A stretch of DNA of 64,000 bases from Actinomadura physcomitrii. Lineage in GTDB: Bacteria; Actinomycetota; Actinomycetes; Streptosporangiales; Streptosporangiaceae. Position 1 is the first letter of the stretch. The number at the start of each line of letters is the position of its first letter. The notes under the pieces are model-generated. The model was not told the DNA's origin. It searched no databases and saw only the letters and a list, made by a program, of their open reading frames with translations. The DNA lies in NCBI RefSeq assembly GCF_008923205.2, contig NZ_WBMS02000006.1:124001-188000 (forward strand). The letters run 5' to 3'. The position numbers and the translations under genes were made by a program. Positions 1 to 8,668 of this stretch are shown here, piece after piece.

Positions 1-16
1 CTCGCAAGGACGAGGC

Positions 17-1801
17 ATGAGCGTCGGCGAACCGGGGGGCGTGGGGGGTCGTCCCCCCTCGGACGGGCAGGGCATGAGCGGCGGGGAGGCCGGCTGGGAC
101 GGCGAGTACGACCTCGTCATCGTCGGCAGCGGCGGAGGCGGCATGGCCGCCGCGCTCACCGCGCACGACGCCGGGCTGAAGCCGCTGATCATCGAGAAGG
201 GCAAGAAGTTCGGCGGGTCGACCGCGCTGTCCGGCGGCGGGATCTGGATTCCGAACAACCCGACGCTGAAGGCGCGCGGCCACGACGACAGCCGCGCGTC
301 GATCCGCCGCTACCTCGACCTGCTCACCGAGGGGCGTGTCCCGGCGGCCCGGCTCGACGCCTACGTCGACAACGGCCCCGCCGCGATGGAGCTCATCTGC
401 CGCAGCAGGTGGATGAAGTTCTTCTGGACGAAGGGCTACGCCGACTACCACCCCGAGCTGGAGGGCGGGCGGCCGCTCGGCCGGTCCATCGAGGCCAAGC
501 CGTTCGACACCCGCAAGCTCGGCGAGGACGAGCGGTACCAGCGGCCGAACAACATGAAGGGCCCGCTCGGGCTCTGGGTGACCGCGAAGGACTACCACGA
601 CCTCGCGATGGCCAAGCGGACGTGGGCGGGCCGGCGCGCGTCGCTGGTCGCGGCGTGGCGCGTGTCGTCCAACATGGTGCGGCGCCGGCACATGGCGACC
701 GGCGGGCGCGCGCTCGTCGCGCGGATGCGGATGGCGCTGAAGGACGCGGGCGTCCCGCTGTGGCTGACGACGGCGATGACCGAGCTGGTCACCGACGGCG
801 ACGGCCGCGTGGTCGGCATCGTCGCGCGGACCCGTGACGGCGAGACGCTGCGGATCCGCGGGCGCAAGGGCGTCCTCCTGGCGACCGGCGGGTTCGACCA
901 CAACCAGGACATGCGGGACAAGTACCTGCCCAAGGGCGGCCACGAGGACTTCGCCATGGGCGCCCGCGAGAACACCGGCGACGGGATCCGGCTCGGTGAG
1001 GGCCTCGGCGCCGCGGTCGACCTGATGGACGACGCGTGGTGGATGCCGGCCGTCCGGCACCCGCTCGGCGCCGTGATCCCGCTGGTGTCCGAGCGCGCCA
1101 TCCCGCGGCAGGTCATCGTGAACGCCGAAGGCAGGCGGTTCACCAACGAGGCGGCCCCGTACGTCAACTTCGTCCACGACCAGCTGGAGGGCGGGCACGT
1201 CCCCGCCTTCTTCGTGATGGACGCCAAGGCCCGCGCCCGCTACCCGTTCGCGCAGATCCTGCCGGGCGCGCCGATCCCGAAGGCGTTCTACGACAAGGGC
1301 ATCGCGTTCAAGGCGGACAGCCTGGAGGAGCTGGCGGACAAGATCGGCGTTCCGGCGGACGCGCTGAAGGAGACCGTCAGCACGTTCAACCGCCACGCCC
1401 GCGACGGCAAGGACCCCGACTTCGGCCGCGGCGACTCCGCCTACGACCGCTACTACGGCGACCCGAACCTGAAGAACCCGAACCTCGACCCGCTGGAGAC
1501 CGCGCCGTACTACGCGTTCCGGCTGGAGGTCGGCGACCTCGGCACCAAGGGCGGCCTCGTCTCCGACGAGCACGCCCGCGTCCTGCGCCAGGACGGCTCG
1601 GTGATCGACGGCCTGTACGTCACGGGCAACTCGTCGGCGTCGGTGATGGGCAACGAGTACGCCGGCCCCGGCGCGACCATCGGCCCGTCCATCGTGTTCG
1701 GCTACATAGCGGCCCGGCACGCCGCCGGTCTCGGCACCGCGGGCGGGGACGAGACGGACGGGGACAAGGCAGGCGGGGACGCGGCGTCGGGACGGGCATG
1801 A
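17..1801 (+). CDS. kstD: 3-ketosteroid delta1-dehydrogenase-like flavoprotein
   Basis: FAD-dependent dehydrogenase expected to put the C1-C2 double bond into ring A of 3-ketosteroids, which with 9-alpha-hydroxylation opens ring B. The dinucleotide-binding motif GSGGGG is at residues 37-42, followed by a GGSTALSGGGIW segment. The C-terminus has the TGNSSASVMG...GPGATIGPS FAD cap typical of KstD/FRD-family flavoproteins. The ATG at 17 has AAGGA 7 nt upstream. A second in-frame ATG at 74 would give 575 residues, closer to family length, and begins just before the FAD fold. The stop overlaps the kshB start by 4 nt. Substrate among the KstD/KstD-like paralogues is inferred. Confidence 0.75.
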   Translation: MSVGEPGGVGGRPPSDGQGMSGGEAGWDGEYDLVIVGSGGGGMAAALTAHDAGLKPLIIEKGKKFGGSTALSGGGIWIPNNPTLKARGHDDSRASIRRYLDLLTEGRVPAARLDAYVDNGPAAMELICRSRWMKFFWTKGYADYHPELEGGRPLGRSIEAKPFDTRKLGEDERYQRPNNMKGPLGLWVTAKDYHDLAMAKRTWAGRRASLVAAWRVSSNMVRRRHMATGGRALVARMRMALKDAGVPLWLTTAMTELVTDGDGRVVGIVARTRDGETLRIRGRKGVLLATGGFDHNQDMRDKYLPKGGHEDFAMGARENTGDGIRLGEGLGAAVDLMDDAWWMPAVRHPLGAVIPLVSERAIPRQVIVNAEGRRFTNEAAPYVNFVHDQLEGGHVPAFFVMDAKARARYPFAQILPGAPIPKAFYDKGIAFKADSLEELADKIGVPADALKETVSTFNRHARDGKDPDFGRGDSAYDRYYGDPNLKNPNLDPLETAPYYAFRLEVGDLGTKGGLVSDEHARVLRQDGSVIDGLYVTGNSSASVMGNEYAGPGATIGPSIVFGYIAARHAAGLGTAGGDETDGDKAGGDAASGRA

Positions 1802-2832
1802 CCGCATCGCTCAAGGCGCGCGTCGTCGAGGTCGTCCGGGAGACGCCCGACGCGAACTCGCTCGTCCTGGAACCGGCGGAGGGCGAGGAGGGCCGGTTCG
1901 CCTACCGGCCCGGCCAGTTCCTCACGGTCCGGGTGCCCGCCGGCGACGGCTGGGTCGCGCGCTCGTACTCGCTGTGCAGCTCGCCGGTCTGCGACGAGCG
2001 GCTGAAGGTGACGGTGAAGCGGGTCGCCGAGGGGATCGGGTCCAACTGGATCTGCGACAACGTCGCGGCGGGCGACGTGCTGGAGGTGCTGCGGCCGGCC
2101 GGCGCGTTCACCCCGCGCTCCCTGGACGAGGACCTGCTGCTCGTCGCGGGCGGCAGCGGCATCACCCCGGTGATGTCGATCCTCAAGTCGGTCCTCGCGG
2201 GCGGCACCGGCACCGTCACGCTGCTGTACGCCAACCGCGACGAACGCTCGGTGATCTTCGCCGCGGAGCTGCGCGGGCTCACCGAGGAGCACGGCGAGCG
2301 GCTGACGGTCGTGCACTGGCTGGAGTCGGTGCAGGGCCTGCCGACGCCCGCCGCGTTCCACTCGCTCGCCCGGCACTTCACCGGCCGGGAGGCGTTCGTG
2401 TGCGGGCCGGGCGTGTTCATGGACATGGCGGAGGCGGCGCTGACCGGCCTCGGCATGCGGGTGAACGTCGAGCGCTTCTTCTCGCTGACCGGCGACCCGT
2501 TCGAGGAACCGGACGCGCCCGAGCCGAAAGAAGTCGGCGAGACCGGCGAGACGGACGCCGCCGAGGTCGAGGTGGAGCTCGACGGGGAGACCCGGACGGT
2601 GCCGTGGCCGCGCTCGCAGCGGCTGCTGGACGCGCTGCTGCGGGCCGGCGTCGACGCGCCGTTCTCCTGCCGGGAGGGCAACTGCTCCGCCTGCGCCTGC
2701 GTGGCCCTGGAGGGGGAGGTCGCGCTCGACGCCAACTCGGTCCTCGACGAGCGGGATCTCGCCGACGGCCTCATCCTCGCCTGCCAGGCGAGGCCGGTCA
2801 GCGACCGGCTCAGGATCAGCTACGACGGCTGA
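1798..2832 (+). CDS. kshB: Ketosteroid 9-alpha-hydroxylase reductase (KshB-like)
   Basis: Electron-transfer subunit that passes electrons from NAD(P)H through FAD and a plant-type [2Fe-2S] centre to the KshA oxygenase. The 344-residue protein has an FAD-binding RSYS at 55-58, a nucleotide-binding GGSGITP around 118-124, and a C-terminal ferredoxin domain with cluster ligands Cys291, Cys296, Cys299 and Cys329. The ATG lies in the ATGA overlap with the upstream kstD-like gene, so the two should be translationally coupled. Its oxygenase partner (10146-11297) is in a separate transcription unit about 7 kb away. Related PaaE/HmpX-type reductases share this layout; the KshB call rests on context. 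Confidence 0.8.
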   Translation: MTASLKARVVEVVRETPDANSLVLEPAEGEEGRFAYRPGQFLTVRVPAGDGWVARSYSLCSSPVCDERLKVTVKRVAEGIGSNWICDNVAAGDVLEVLRPAGAFTPRSLDEDLLLVAGGSGITPVMSILKSVLAGGTGTVTLLYANRDERSVIFAAELRGLTEEHGERLTVVHWLESVQGLPTPAAFHSLARHFTGREAFVCGPGVFMDMAEAALTGLGMRVNVERFFSLTGDPFEEPDAPEPKEVGETGETDAAEVEVELDGETRTVPWPRSQRLLDALLRAGVDAPFSCREGNCSACACVALEGEVALDANSVLDERDLADGLILACQARPVSDRLRISYDG

Positions 2833-2852
2833 CGGACACATCGGAGGACTCG

Positions 2853-4037
2853 ATGACCAACCCCGTGCTCGACGCGATGATGGAGCGGGCGGAGGAGATC
2901 CGCGCGCTCGGTCCGTCCAACGAGTCGCTCGGCCGCCTGGACGACCAGGCCGTCAAGGCGCTGCGCGACACCGGTGTGATCCGCCAGCTGCAGCCCCGCG
3001 CGCACGGCGGGCTCGAGGTGCACCCCCGCGAGTTCGCCGAGACGGTGATGGGGATCGCCTCCCTCGACGGCTCCACCGGCTGGGTCGCCGGGATCGTCGG
3101 CGTCCACCCGTGGGAGATGGCCTACGCCGACCCGAAGGTCCGCGAGGAGATCTGGGGGCAGGACCCCGACACGTGGATCGCCTCGCCGTACGCGCCGATG
3201 GGCATCGCCCGCCCGGTGGACGGCGGCTACGTCTTCAACGGCCGCTGGCAGTTCTCCTCCGGCACCGACCACTGCGACTGGATCTTCCTCGGCGGGATGC
3301 TCGGCGACGAGGAGGGGAAGATGGCGCATCCGCCGCGGTCGCTGCATCTGATCCTGCCGCGCTCGGACTACGAGATCGTCGCCGACTCCTGGGACGTCGC
3401 CGGGCTCAAGGGCACCGGCAGCAAGGACATCATCGTCAAGGACGCGTTCGTCCCGTCCTACCGGACGCTCTGGTACGACAAGGTCGTGGACGGCTCGGCG
3501 CCGCGCGAGGCGGGGCTGACCGACCCGTCCTACCTGATGCCGTTCTCGTGCGTGTTCCCGCTCGGCATCACCGCCGCCGTGATCGGCATCGCCGAGGGCG
3601 CGCTGCACCACCATCTCGCCTACCAGCGCACCCGCGTCCAGATCACCGGCACGAGGATCAAGGACGACCCGTACGTGCTGTACGCGATCAGCGAGGCGGC
3701 CGAGGAGATCAAGGCGTCCCGGACCGCGCTGCTGGACAACTGCTCGCGGATGTACGACCGGGTCGCGGCGGGCGAGGAGATCAGCTTCGCGGACCGGGCG
3801 GCGGGCCGCCGCACCCAGGTCCGCGCCGCGTGGCGCGCCGTGCAGGCGATGAACGAGATCGTCGTGCGGTCGGGCGGCAACGCGATGCGCACCGGCAACC
3901 CGATCCAGCGGTTCTGGCGGGACGCCCACGTCGGCCTGGCGCATGCGATCCACGTCCCCGGCTCGGTGTACCACGTCTCCGCGCTGACCGACCTCGACAT
4001 CGAGCCCCCGCAGGGCCCGATGCGCTCCATGATCTGA
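2853..4037 (+). CDS. HsaA-like flavin-dependent monooxygenase (acyl-CoA dehydrogenase fold)
   Basis: A 394-residue member of the two-component flavin monooxygenase family with an acyl-CoA dehydrogenase fold, to which HsaA (3-HSA hydroxylase oxygenase) belongs. The hallmark GSTGWVAGIVGVHPWEMA, SSYAPMG-like and RFWRDAH segments are present. The start has a good Shine-Dalgarno (GGAGG) 6 nt upstream. It sits 20 nt after kshB and directly before hsaC, so ring-A hydroxylation is a plausible role. The second paralogue at 11461 resembles HsaA more closely at its C-terminus, so this copy may act on another steroid or aromatic intermediate. The reductase HsaB is not seen nearby. Confidence 0.7.
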   Translation: MTNPVLDAMMERAEEIRALGPSNESLGRLDDQAVKALRDTGVIRQLQPRAHGGLEVHPREFAETVMGIASLDGSTGWVAGIVGVHPWEMAYADPKVREEIWGQDPDTWIASPYAPMGIARPVDGGYVFNGRWQFSSGTDHCDWIFLGGMLGDEEGKMAHPPRSLHLILPRSDYEIVADSWDVAGLKGTGSKDIIVKDAFVPSYRTLWYDKVVDGSAPREAGLTDPSYLMPFSCVFPLGITAAVIGIAEGALHHHLAYQRTRVQITGTRIKDDPYVLYAISEAAEEIKASRTALLDNCSRMYDRVAAGEEISFADRAAGRRTQVRAAWRAVQAMNEIVVRSGGNAMRTGNPIQRFWRDAHVGLAHAIHVPGSVYHVSALTDLDIEPPQGPMRSMI

Positions 4038-4101
4038 CGTCGAGTTGCGGCGAGTCGTCGTTATCCGGGCCCGCATAACGACGACTCGCCGCAAGTCAAC
4101 G
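4038..4101. repeat. Palindromic hairpin family, copy 1
   Basis: The left core TTGCGGCGAGTCGTCGTTAT (4045-4064) and its exact reverse complement (4075-4094) flank a 10-nt loop. Outer 7-nt extensions pair with two mismatches, giving 27-nt arms. It starts immediately after the TGA of the HsaA-like gene. Like many actinobacterial terminators it has no U-tract. Unlike copies 2 and 3 it lies between two genes in the same direction, so it would split kstD-kshB-hsaA-like from hsaC-ligase or act as an RNA stabiliser. Related copies are at 13598 and 33670. Confidence 0.85.
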
Positions 4102-4132
4102 AAGTGCGGGCCGGACGAAGGGAGCGAGGACA

Positions 4133-5038
4133 GTGACGCACATCCGAGGGCTGGGCTATCTGAGGGTCCAGACCCGGCACATCGACCGCTGGCGCGAGTT
4201 CGCCCTCGACGGGCTCGGGTTCGCCGAGGGCAGCGGCCCCGACCCGGACGGCCTGTACCTGCGCATGGACGAGCGCCGGTCCCGGCTCCAGCTGGTGCCC
4301 GGCGACACCGACAAGGTGCTGGCGGTCGGCTGGGAGGTCCGCGACCAGTACGCGCTCGCCGCCGTCCGCGAGGACGTCGAGAAGTCCGGCACGGCCGTGA
4401 CGGCGCTGACCGCGAAGGAGTCCGCCGCGCGCGACGCCGAGGAGGTGATCGCGTTCACCGATCCCGGCGGCACGCCCGTCGAGGTGTTCTTCGGGCCGGT
4501 CCTGGACCACAGCCCGCTGCGGACCGGGTTCGCGCAGAAGTTCGTCACCGGCGCGATGGGCATGGGCCACGTGGTGCTGCCGACCCCGAACTTCGCCGAG
4601 ACCGTCACCTTCTACAACGAGGTGCTCGGCTTCCTGCCGCGCGGCGCGATGAAGGTCGGCGGGCCGGTCCGGATCCGCTTCATGGGCGTCAACCAGCGCC
4701 ACCACAGCGCCGCGATCTGCCCGGCGCCGCACGACGGCGCGCCCGGCCTGGTGCACCTGATGGTGGAGGTCGACACCCTCGACGCGGTCGGCATCGCGCT
4801 GGACGCGGTGAAGGAGCGCGGCTTCTCGATCTCCTCGACGCTCGGCCGGCACACCAACGACAAGATGGTGTCGTTCTACGTGCGCGCGCCCGGCGGCTGG
4901 GACATCGAGTACGGCTGCGAGGGCCTGCTCGTCGACGAGACGTACTACACCGCCGAAGAGATCACCAAGGACAGCTACTGGGGGCACGACTGGTCGGGGT
5001 CCGAGCCGCTGGCCGCCTTCGTCCCGCCCGGGAAGTGA
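4133..5038 (+). CDS. hsaC: 3,4-DHSA 4,5-extradiol dioxygenase (HsaC-like)
   Basis: Non-haem Fe(II) extradiol ring-cleavage dioxygenase for the catechol formed from ring A (3,4-DHSA). The 301-residue length matches HsaC/BphC. It has two vicinal-oxygen-chelate modules. The likely metal ligands are His146 (in GHVVLP), His208 (in LVHLMVEV) and Glu259 (in WDIEYGCEG). The GTG start follows the purine-rich GGAGCGAGGA. The next gene starts 4 nt downstream, so hsaC and the ligase form one unit after the copy-1 hairpin. BphC-type biphenyl dioxygenases are the alternative, but steroid context favours HsaC. Confidence 0.85.
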   Translation: MTHIRGLGYLRVQTRHIDRWREFALDGLGFAEGSGPDPDGLYLRMDERRSRLQLVPGDTDKVLAVGWEVRDQYALAAVREDVEKSGTAVTALTAKESAARDAEEVIAFTDPGGTPVEVFFGPVLDHSPLRTGFAQKFVTGAMGMGHVVLPTPNFAETVTFYNEVLGFLPRGAMKVGGPVRIRFMGVNQRHHSAAICPAPHDGAPGLVHLMVEVDTLDAVGIALDAVKERGFSISSTLGRHTNDKMVSFYVRAPGGWDIEYGCEGLLVDETYYTAEEITKDSYWGHDWSGSEPLAAFVPPGK

Positions 5039-5042
5039 CCCG

Positions 5043-6674
5043 GTGAGCCCTCGTTCCCCGGTCGAGCCCGTCCTGCTGGGGGACGACCGGCCGGCCGGGG
5101 ACGTCACGTTCGCGGAGCTGGTCGCCGCCCGCGCGGACGACGACCGGACCGGCCTGTGGTTCGAGGACCGCTCGTGGACGTGGCGCGAGGTCGTCGCGGA
5201 GGCGCGGCTGCGCGCCGGGCTCGTCCTCGCGGCGCGCAGGCCCGGGCCCTGGCATGTCGGCCTGTTCCTGGAGAACGGCCCCGAGCACCTGTTCTGGCTG
5301 CTCGGCATGGCCCTCGCCGGTGTCCCGGTGGTCGAGCTGAACCCGACCCGGCGCGGCGCGGAGCTGGCCCGCGACATCGCGCACACCGACTGCGCGCTGC
5401 TGGTCACCGAGACGTCGAGGGCGTTGCTGATCGAGGGGCTCGCCGCGAACGTGCCGGTGCTGACGGTGGACGCCGCCGCCTACGCCGAGGCGCTCGCCGC
5501 CGCCCGTCCCGCCCCGATCGAGCCGGTCGCCCCGGACACGATCTTCTCGCTGGTGTTCACGTCCGGGACGACGTCGGCCCCGAAGGCGGTCGTGTGCACG
5601 CAGGGCAGGCTCGGCCGGATCGCGGTGCAGCAGCGCGACCGGCGCGGCCTCACCCGCGACGAGGTGTTCTACGTCGTGATGCCGATGTTCCACTCCAACG
5701 CGCTGATGGCGGGCATCGCGCCGGCGGTGGCGACGGGCGGGTGCGTCGTGCTGCGGCGGAGGTTCTCCGCGTCGGGTTTCCTGCCGGACGTCCGCCGCTA
5801 CGGCGTCACGTTCTTCAACTACGTCGGCAAGCCGCTGAACTACATCCTCGCCGTCCCCGAGAAGCCGGACGACGCCGACAACCCGCTGCGGATCGCGTTC
5901 GGCAACGAGGCGGCGCAGCGCGACATCGAGGAGTTCGCGCGCCGGTTCGGCTGCACCGTCATCGACGCCTACGGGTCGAGCGAGGGCGAGATCCGGCTCA
6001 CCCGCGTGCCGGGCACGCCGCCGGGCTCGCTCGGCGTCGCCGAGGCGGGCACCGTGGTGATGGACCCGGAGACGCTGCGCGAATGCCCGCCCGCGAAGTT
6101 CGGCCCGCACGGCGAGCTGCTGAACGCCGACGAGGCGATCGGCGAGATCGTCGACATGAAGGGCGCCGCGAAGTTCGAGGGCTACTACAACAATCCCGAG
6201 GCGACGGCGAAGCGGGTTCGCAACGGGTGGACGTGGTCCGGCGACCTCGCCTACCGCGACGCCGACGGCTACTGGTACTTCGCCGGCCGCGACAGCGACT
6301 GGCTGCGGGTGGACGGCGAGAACTTCGCCGCCGCGCCCGTCGAGCGGCTGCTCGCGCGGTTCGACGCGTTCGCGGACGTCGCCGTCTACGCGGTGCCCGA
6401 CGAGCACGTGGGCGACCAGGTGATGGCGGCGGTCGCGATGGCCCCGGGGCGCGCGTTCGACCCCGGGGCCTTCGCGGCCTTCCTGGACGCCCAGCCCGAC
6501 CTCGGCACCAAGTGGGCGCCGCGCTACGTCCGGATCGTCGCGGAGCTCCCGCGCACCCCGACCAGCAAGGTGGTCAAGCGTCCGCTGCGGGACGAGGCAT
6601 GGGACACCGCCGACCCGGTCTACGAGCGCCGCGACGGCCGCTACGTCAGGCGGTCGCCGGGTAGTCCGCGCTGA
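5043..6674 (+). CDS. Acyl-CoA ligase, FadD17-like (AMP-forming)
   Basis: 543-residue adenylate-forming enzyme that activates a carboxylate to its CoA thioester. The P-loop-like FTSGTTSAPK motif is at about 175, an A5-type YGSSEGE motif near 310 and the GDLAYRDADGYWYFAGR hinge region near 400. The shorter C-terminal motif retains a lysine in TPTSKVVKRPL. It is very similar in layout to the ligase at 19760, and both resemble the mycobacterial FadD17 group of steroid side-chain ligases. The GTG start is 4 nt after the hsaC stop. Actual side-chain length preference cannot be read from sequence. Confidence 0.7.
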   Translation: MSPRSPVEPVLLGDDRPAGDVTFAELVAARADDDRTGLWFEDRSWTWREVVAEARLRAGLVLAARRPGPWHVGLFLENGPEHLFWLLGMALAGVPVVELNPTRRGAELARDIAHTDCALLVTETSRALLIEGLAANVPVLTVDAAAYAEALAAARPAPIEPVAPDTIFSLVFTSGTTSAPKAVVCTQGRLGRIAVQQRDRRGLTRDEVFYVVMPMFHSNALMAGIAPAVATGGCVVLRRRFSASGFLPDVRRYGVTFFNYVGKPLNYILAVPEKPDDADNPLRIAFGNEAAQRDIEEFARRFGCTVIDAYGSSEGEIRLTRVPGTPPGSLGVAEAGTVVMDPETLRECPPAKFGPHGELLNADEAIGEIVDMKGAAKFEGYYNNPEATAKRVRNGWTWSGDLAYRDADGYWYFAGRDSDWLRVDGENFAAAPVERLLARFDAFADVAVYAVPDEHVGDQVMAAVAMAPGRAFDPGAFAAFLDAQPDLGTKWAPRYVRIVAELPRTPTSKVVKRPLRDEAWDTADPVYERRDGRYVRRSPGSPR

Positions 6675-6776
6675 GGGTGACGTCGCGCCAGCCGGCGAAC
6701 TCCGTGCGGAGCCGGTCGAGCCGCGCGTTGGCGACGTCGAACGCGACCTGGCCGAGGAGCAGCCGCAGCGGCGGCT
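6646..6776 (-). pseudogene. C-terminal remnant of a short-chain dehydrogenase
   Basis: The minus strand reads a short tail containing LRLLLGQVAFDVANARLDRL and ending at a TGA, which resembles the C-terminus of actinobacterial SDR oxidoreductases (RLLLGSDAY...-type). No Rossmann portion precedes it; the frame runs straight into the XRE remnant. It overlaps the 3' end of the ligase gene by 29 nt. This is a gene fragment left by deletion; recognition rests on the short tail alone. Confidence 0.45.
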
Positions 6777-6778
6777 CG

Positions 6779-7040
6779 CAGGGCCTTGCCGAGCGGGTTG
6801 TGGGCCAGGACGGTGAGCGTGCGCCCGAGCACGACCGCCGGGGTGGTCGGCCAGGCGTGCAGCATCTGCATCAGGTTCGGGCCGACCCGCTCCCTGCGCG
6901 GCGCGCGGCGTCCCCTGGTCCGGGGACGCGCGGATTGGGGGCGCGCGAGCTTGTGCAGGTGCGCGGCCGCGTCCTCTTCGAGGTTCAGCGCACGCGCCAG
7001 CGTGTCGACGACCTGCGCCGACGGGTTCCGCTACCGTCCG
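6779..7040 (-). pseudogene. Remnant of an XRE/MmyB-type regulator
   Basis: Minus-strand sequence encodes PSAQVVDTLARALNLEEDAA and then MLHAWPTTPAVVLGRTLTVL...NPLGKAL. These are the end of a helix-turn-helix domain and the start of the MmyB-like ligand-binding domain of actinobacterial XRE regulators. The part upstream of PSAQ has an in-frame TAG (7031-7033) and a further frame change, so the DNA-binding N-terminus is lost. After GKAL the sequence jumps into the SDR tail. About 150 nt on the 5' side, up to 7190, contains no recognisable gene. Confidence 0.6.
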
Positions 7041-7192
7041 GCTCAGCCCAAACGGCGGTTCCCGCCGCTGGTTCCAGTCGATGTTCTAGGACCTCGACCG
7101 AGGTCGAGGTCAAACTCGCCGTCCCGGCCGGAAAGTGATGCCCGATTCGCTCGGTCCCGTGCGGATTTGTCATATCTCACTAGGATGCTGCC

Positions 7193-8515
7193 GTGCACGA
7201 CGATCAAGACGGCCCCGCGGCCGCCGGCACCGAGTCCCTCGACCTGGCGACCGCGCCGCTGCGGCCGCTGCCCGACGACCCGGCGGGCGGCGACGAGCCG
7301 GCCCCGGAGACGGCCGGCGAAGCGGCCGCCGGCGAGCCCGAACCCGGGATCTGCCAGCACTGCGCGCGCCCGCTCCCGGCCGGCGCGTCCCGGTTCTGCA
7401 GCGACGCGCACCGTGCCGCGCACGCCCGCGAGGCCGAGCAGCGCGACGCCGCCGGGACCGTCGCCCTGCGGACCTTCGGCGACGACGTCGAGCGCCTTGG
7501 CGTCCTGGTCGTCGACCTGGTCAAGGCCGCCGCCGCGCTCGGCGAGCGGCTCGACGGGGAGGTCCGCGGCGCGATCGACGGCGCCGAGGAGGCGCTCGCC
7601 GAGGCGCGCGCCGAGCGCGCCGCCGCCGCCGAGGCCGACGCCCGCACCCGCGAGGCCGAGGCCCGCGCCGAGGCCGCCCGCGAGGAGGCCGCCGCCGCGC
7701 TGGAGGAGCTGCAGAAGGGCATGGCGGCCGCGAAGTCCAGCGTCGCCGCCGCGCAGGAGAGCGAGGCCGCCGCCTGGAAGGAGGCCGGCGCCGCCCAGCA
7801 GGCCCGCGCCACCGCCGCCAACGAGGCCGCGCAGGCCGACGGGCTCCGCAAGCACGCCGAGGCCGCCTGGCGGACCGAGCACCAGGCCCGCACCGACGCC
7901 GAGAACGAGCGCGACGCCCTCTCCGGCCGCCTCGCCGGCGAGCAGACCGCGCTCGCCACCGCGCACGCCGAGCTGAAGGAGGCCCGCGCCGAGCTGGACG
8001 AGGCGCGCTCCCGGCTTGACGCCGCCGCCGAGACCGAGCGGCGGCTGCGCGAGGAGCTGACCGCCGCGCAGGCCGAGGCCGCCCGGCTCACCGCCGAGCG
8101 CGAGTCCGCGACGGCCCGCGCCGACGAGCAGGCCGCGCGCGCCGACCGCGCCGAGAAGCTCGCCGACGAGACCGCCGCGCGCGCCGAGGGCGCCGACGCC
8201 CGGATCGAGCGCGCCGAGCAGCGCGCCGAGATCGCCGCCGAGCGCGCCGACCGGGACGCCGCCACCGTCCGCTCGCTGCAGGACACCCTGCGCGCGGCGC
8301 TCGACCTCCCGGCCGTCGAGGAGCTCGCCGGGGGCCAGGGCGTCAAGGTCGGCGAGGCCGGCGCGATCATCGCCAAGCCCGGCGGGCTGATCGGCGTGGA
8401 GCAGGTCCCGGACGTCCTGGACGGCGAGCTCGCCGCCCGGTTCGCCCGCGCCGTGCTGGCCGTCCGCGTCCACCAGGCCACCCAGCGCGCCATCCAGGAG
8501 ACGTCCGCCGACTGA
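7193..8515 (+). CDS. Coiled-coil protein with N-terminal Cys/His motif
   Basis: 440-residue, extremely Ala/Glu/Arg-rich protein. Residues about 50-80 contain CQHCARPLPAG...FCSDAHRAAH, a possible zinc-binding knuckle. From about residue 125 to 365 it is almost continuous heptad-like helix (EAEARAEAAREEAAAALEEL and similar), indicating a long coiled coil. The C-terminus is a short globular segment. The layout recalls KfrA-type DNA-binding or other scaffold proteins, but I do not recognise the family. A TAGGAT box 6 nt before the GTG suggests a leaderless transcript starting at the start codon. Confidence 0.6.
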   Translation: MHDDQDGPAAAGTESLDLATAPLRPLPDDPAGGDEPAPETAGEAAAGEPEPGICQHCARPLPAGASRFCSDAHRAAHAREAEQRDAAGTVALRTFGDDVERLGVLVVDLVKAAAALGERLDGEVRGAIDGAEEALAEARAERAAAAEADARTREAEARAEAAREEAAAALEELQKGMAAAKSSVAAAQESEAAAWKEAGAAQQARATAANEAAQADGLRKHAEAAWRTEHQARTDAENERDALSGRLAGEQTALATAHAELKEARAELDEARSRLDAAAETERRLREELTAAQAEAARLTAERESATARADEQAARADRAEKLADETAARAEGADARIERAEQRAEIAAERADRDAATVRSLQDTLRAALDLPAVEELAGGQGVKVGEAGAIIAKPGGLIGVEQVPDVLDGELAARFARAVLAVRVHQATQRAIQETSAD

Positions 8516-8538
8516 CGCTCGGGCCGCCGCACGCCAAA

Positions 8539-8561
8539 AAGTGGGGAAAGTTTCCCCGTTT
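8539..8561. promoter_or_regulatory. Operator-like palindrome A
   Basis: 23-nt dyad with the perfect core GGGGAAAGTTTCCCC (8543-8557). It is 19/23 identical to site B 57 bp downstream. The pair sits between the coiled-coil gene and the DDN-like gene, as expected for a dimeric repressor such as a TetR protein. The regulator is not identified. Confidence 0.5.
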
Positions 8562-8595
8562 AGGGTTGCTGCTCGGGCCCTTCCGTGCCACGCTT

Positions 8596-8618
8596 AAGTG
8601 GAGAACGATTCCCCGCTT
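8596..8618. promoter_or_regulatory. Operator-like palindrome B
   Basis: Second dyad, core GGAGAACGATTCCCC (8600-8614), flanked by AAGT and GCTT so that the ends are also nearly symmetrical. It lies about 50 nt upstream of the start of the DDN-like gene and probably overlaps its promoter. Confidence 0.5.
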
Positions 8619-8668
8619 GGGTGTGGCGGGAGCACGCCTTCCGCCACCACGGCACCGAAGGAGCCGTC

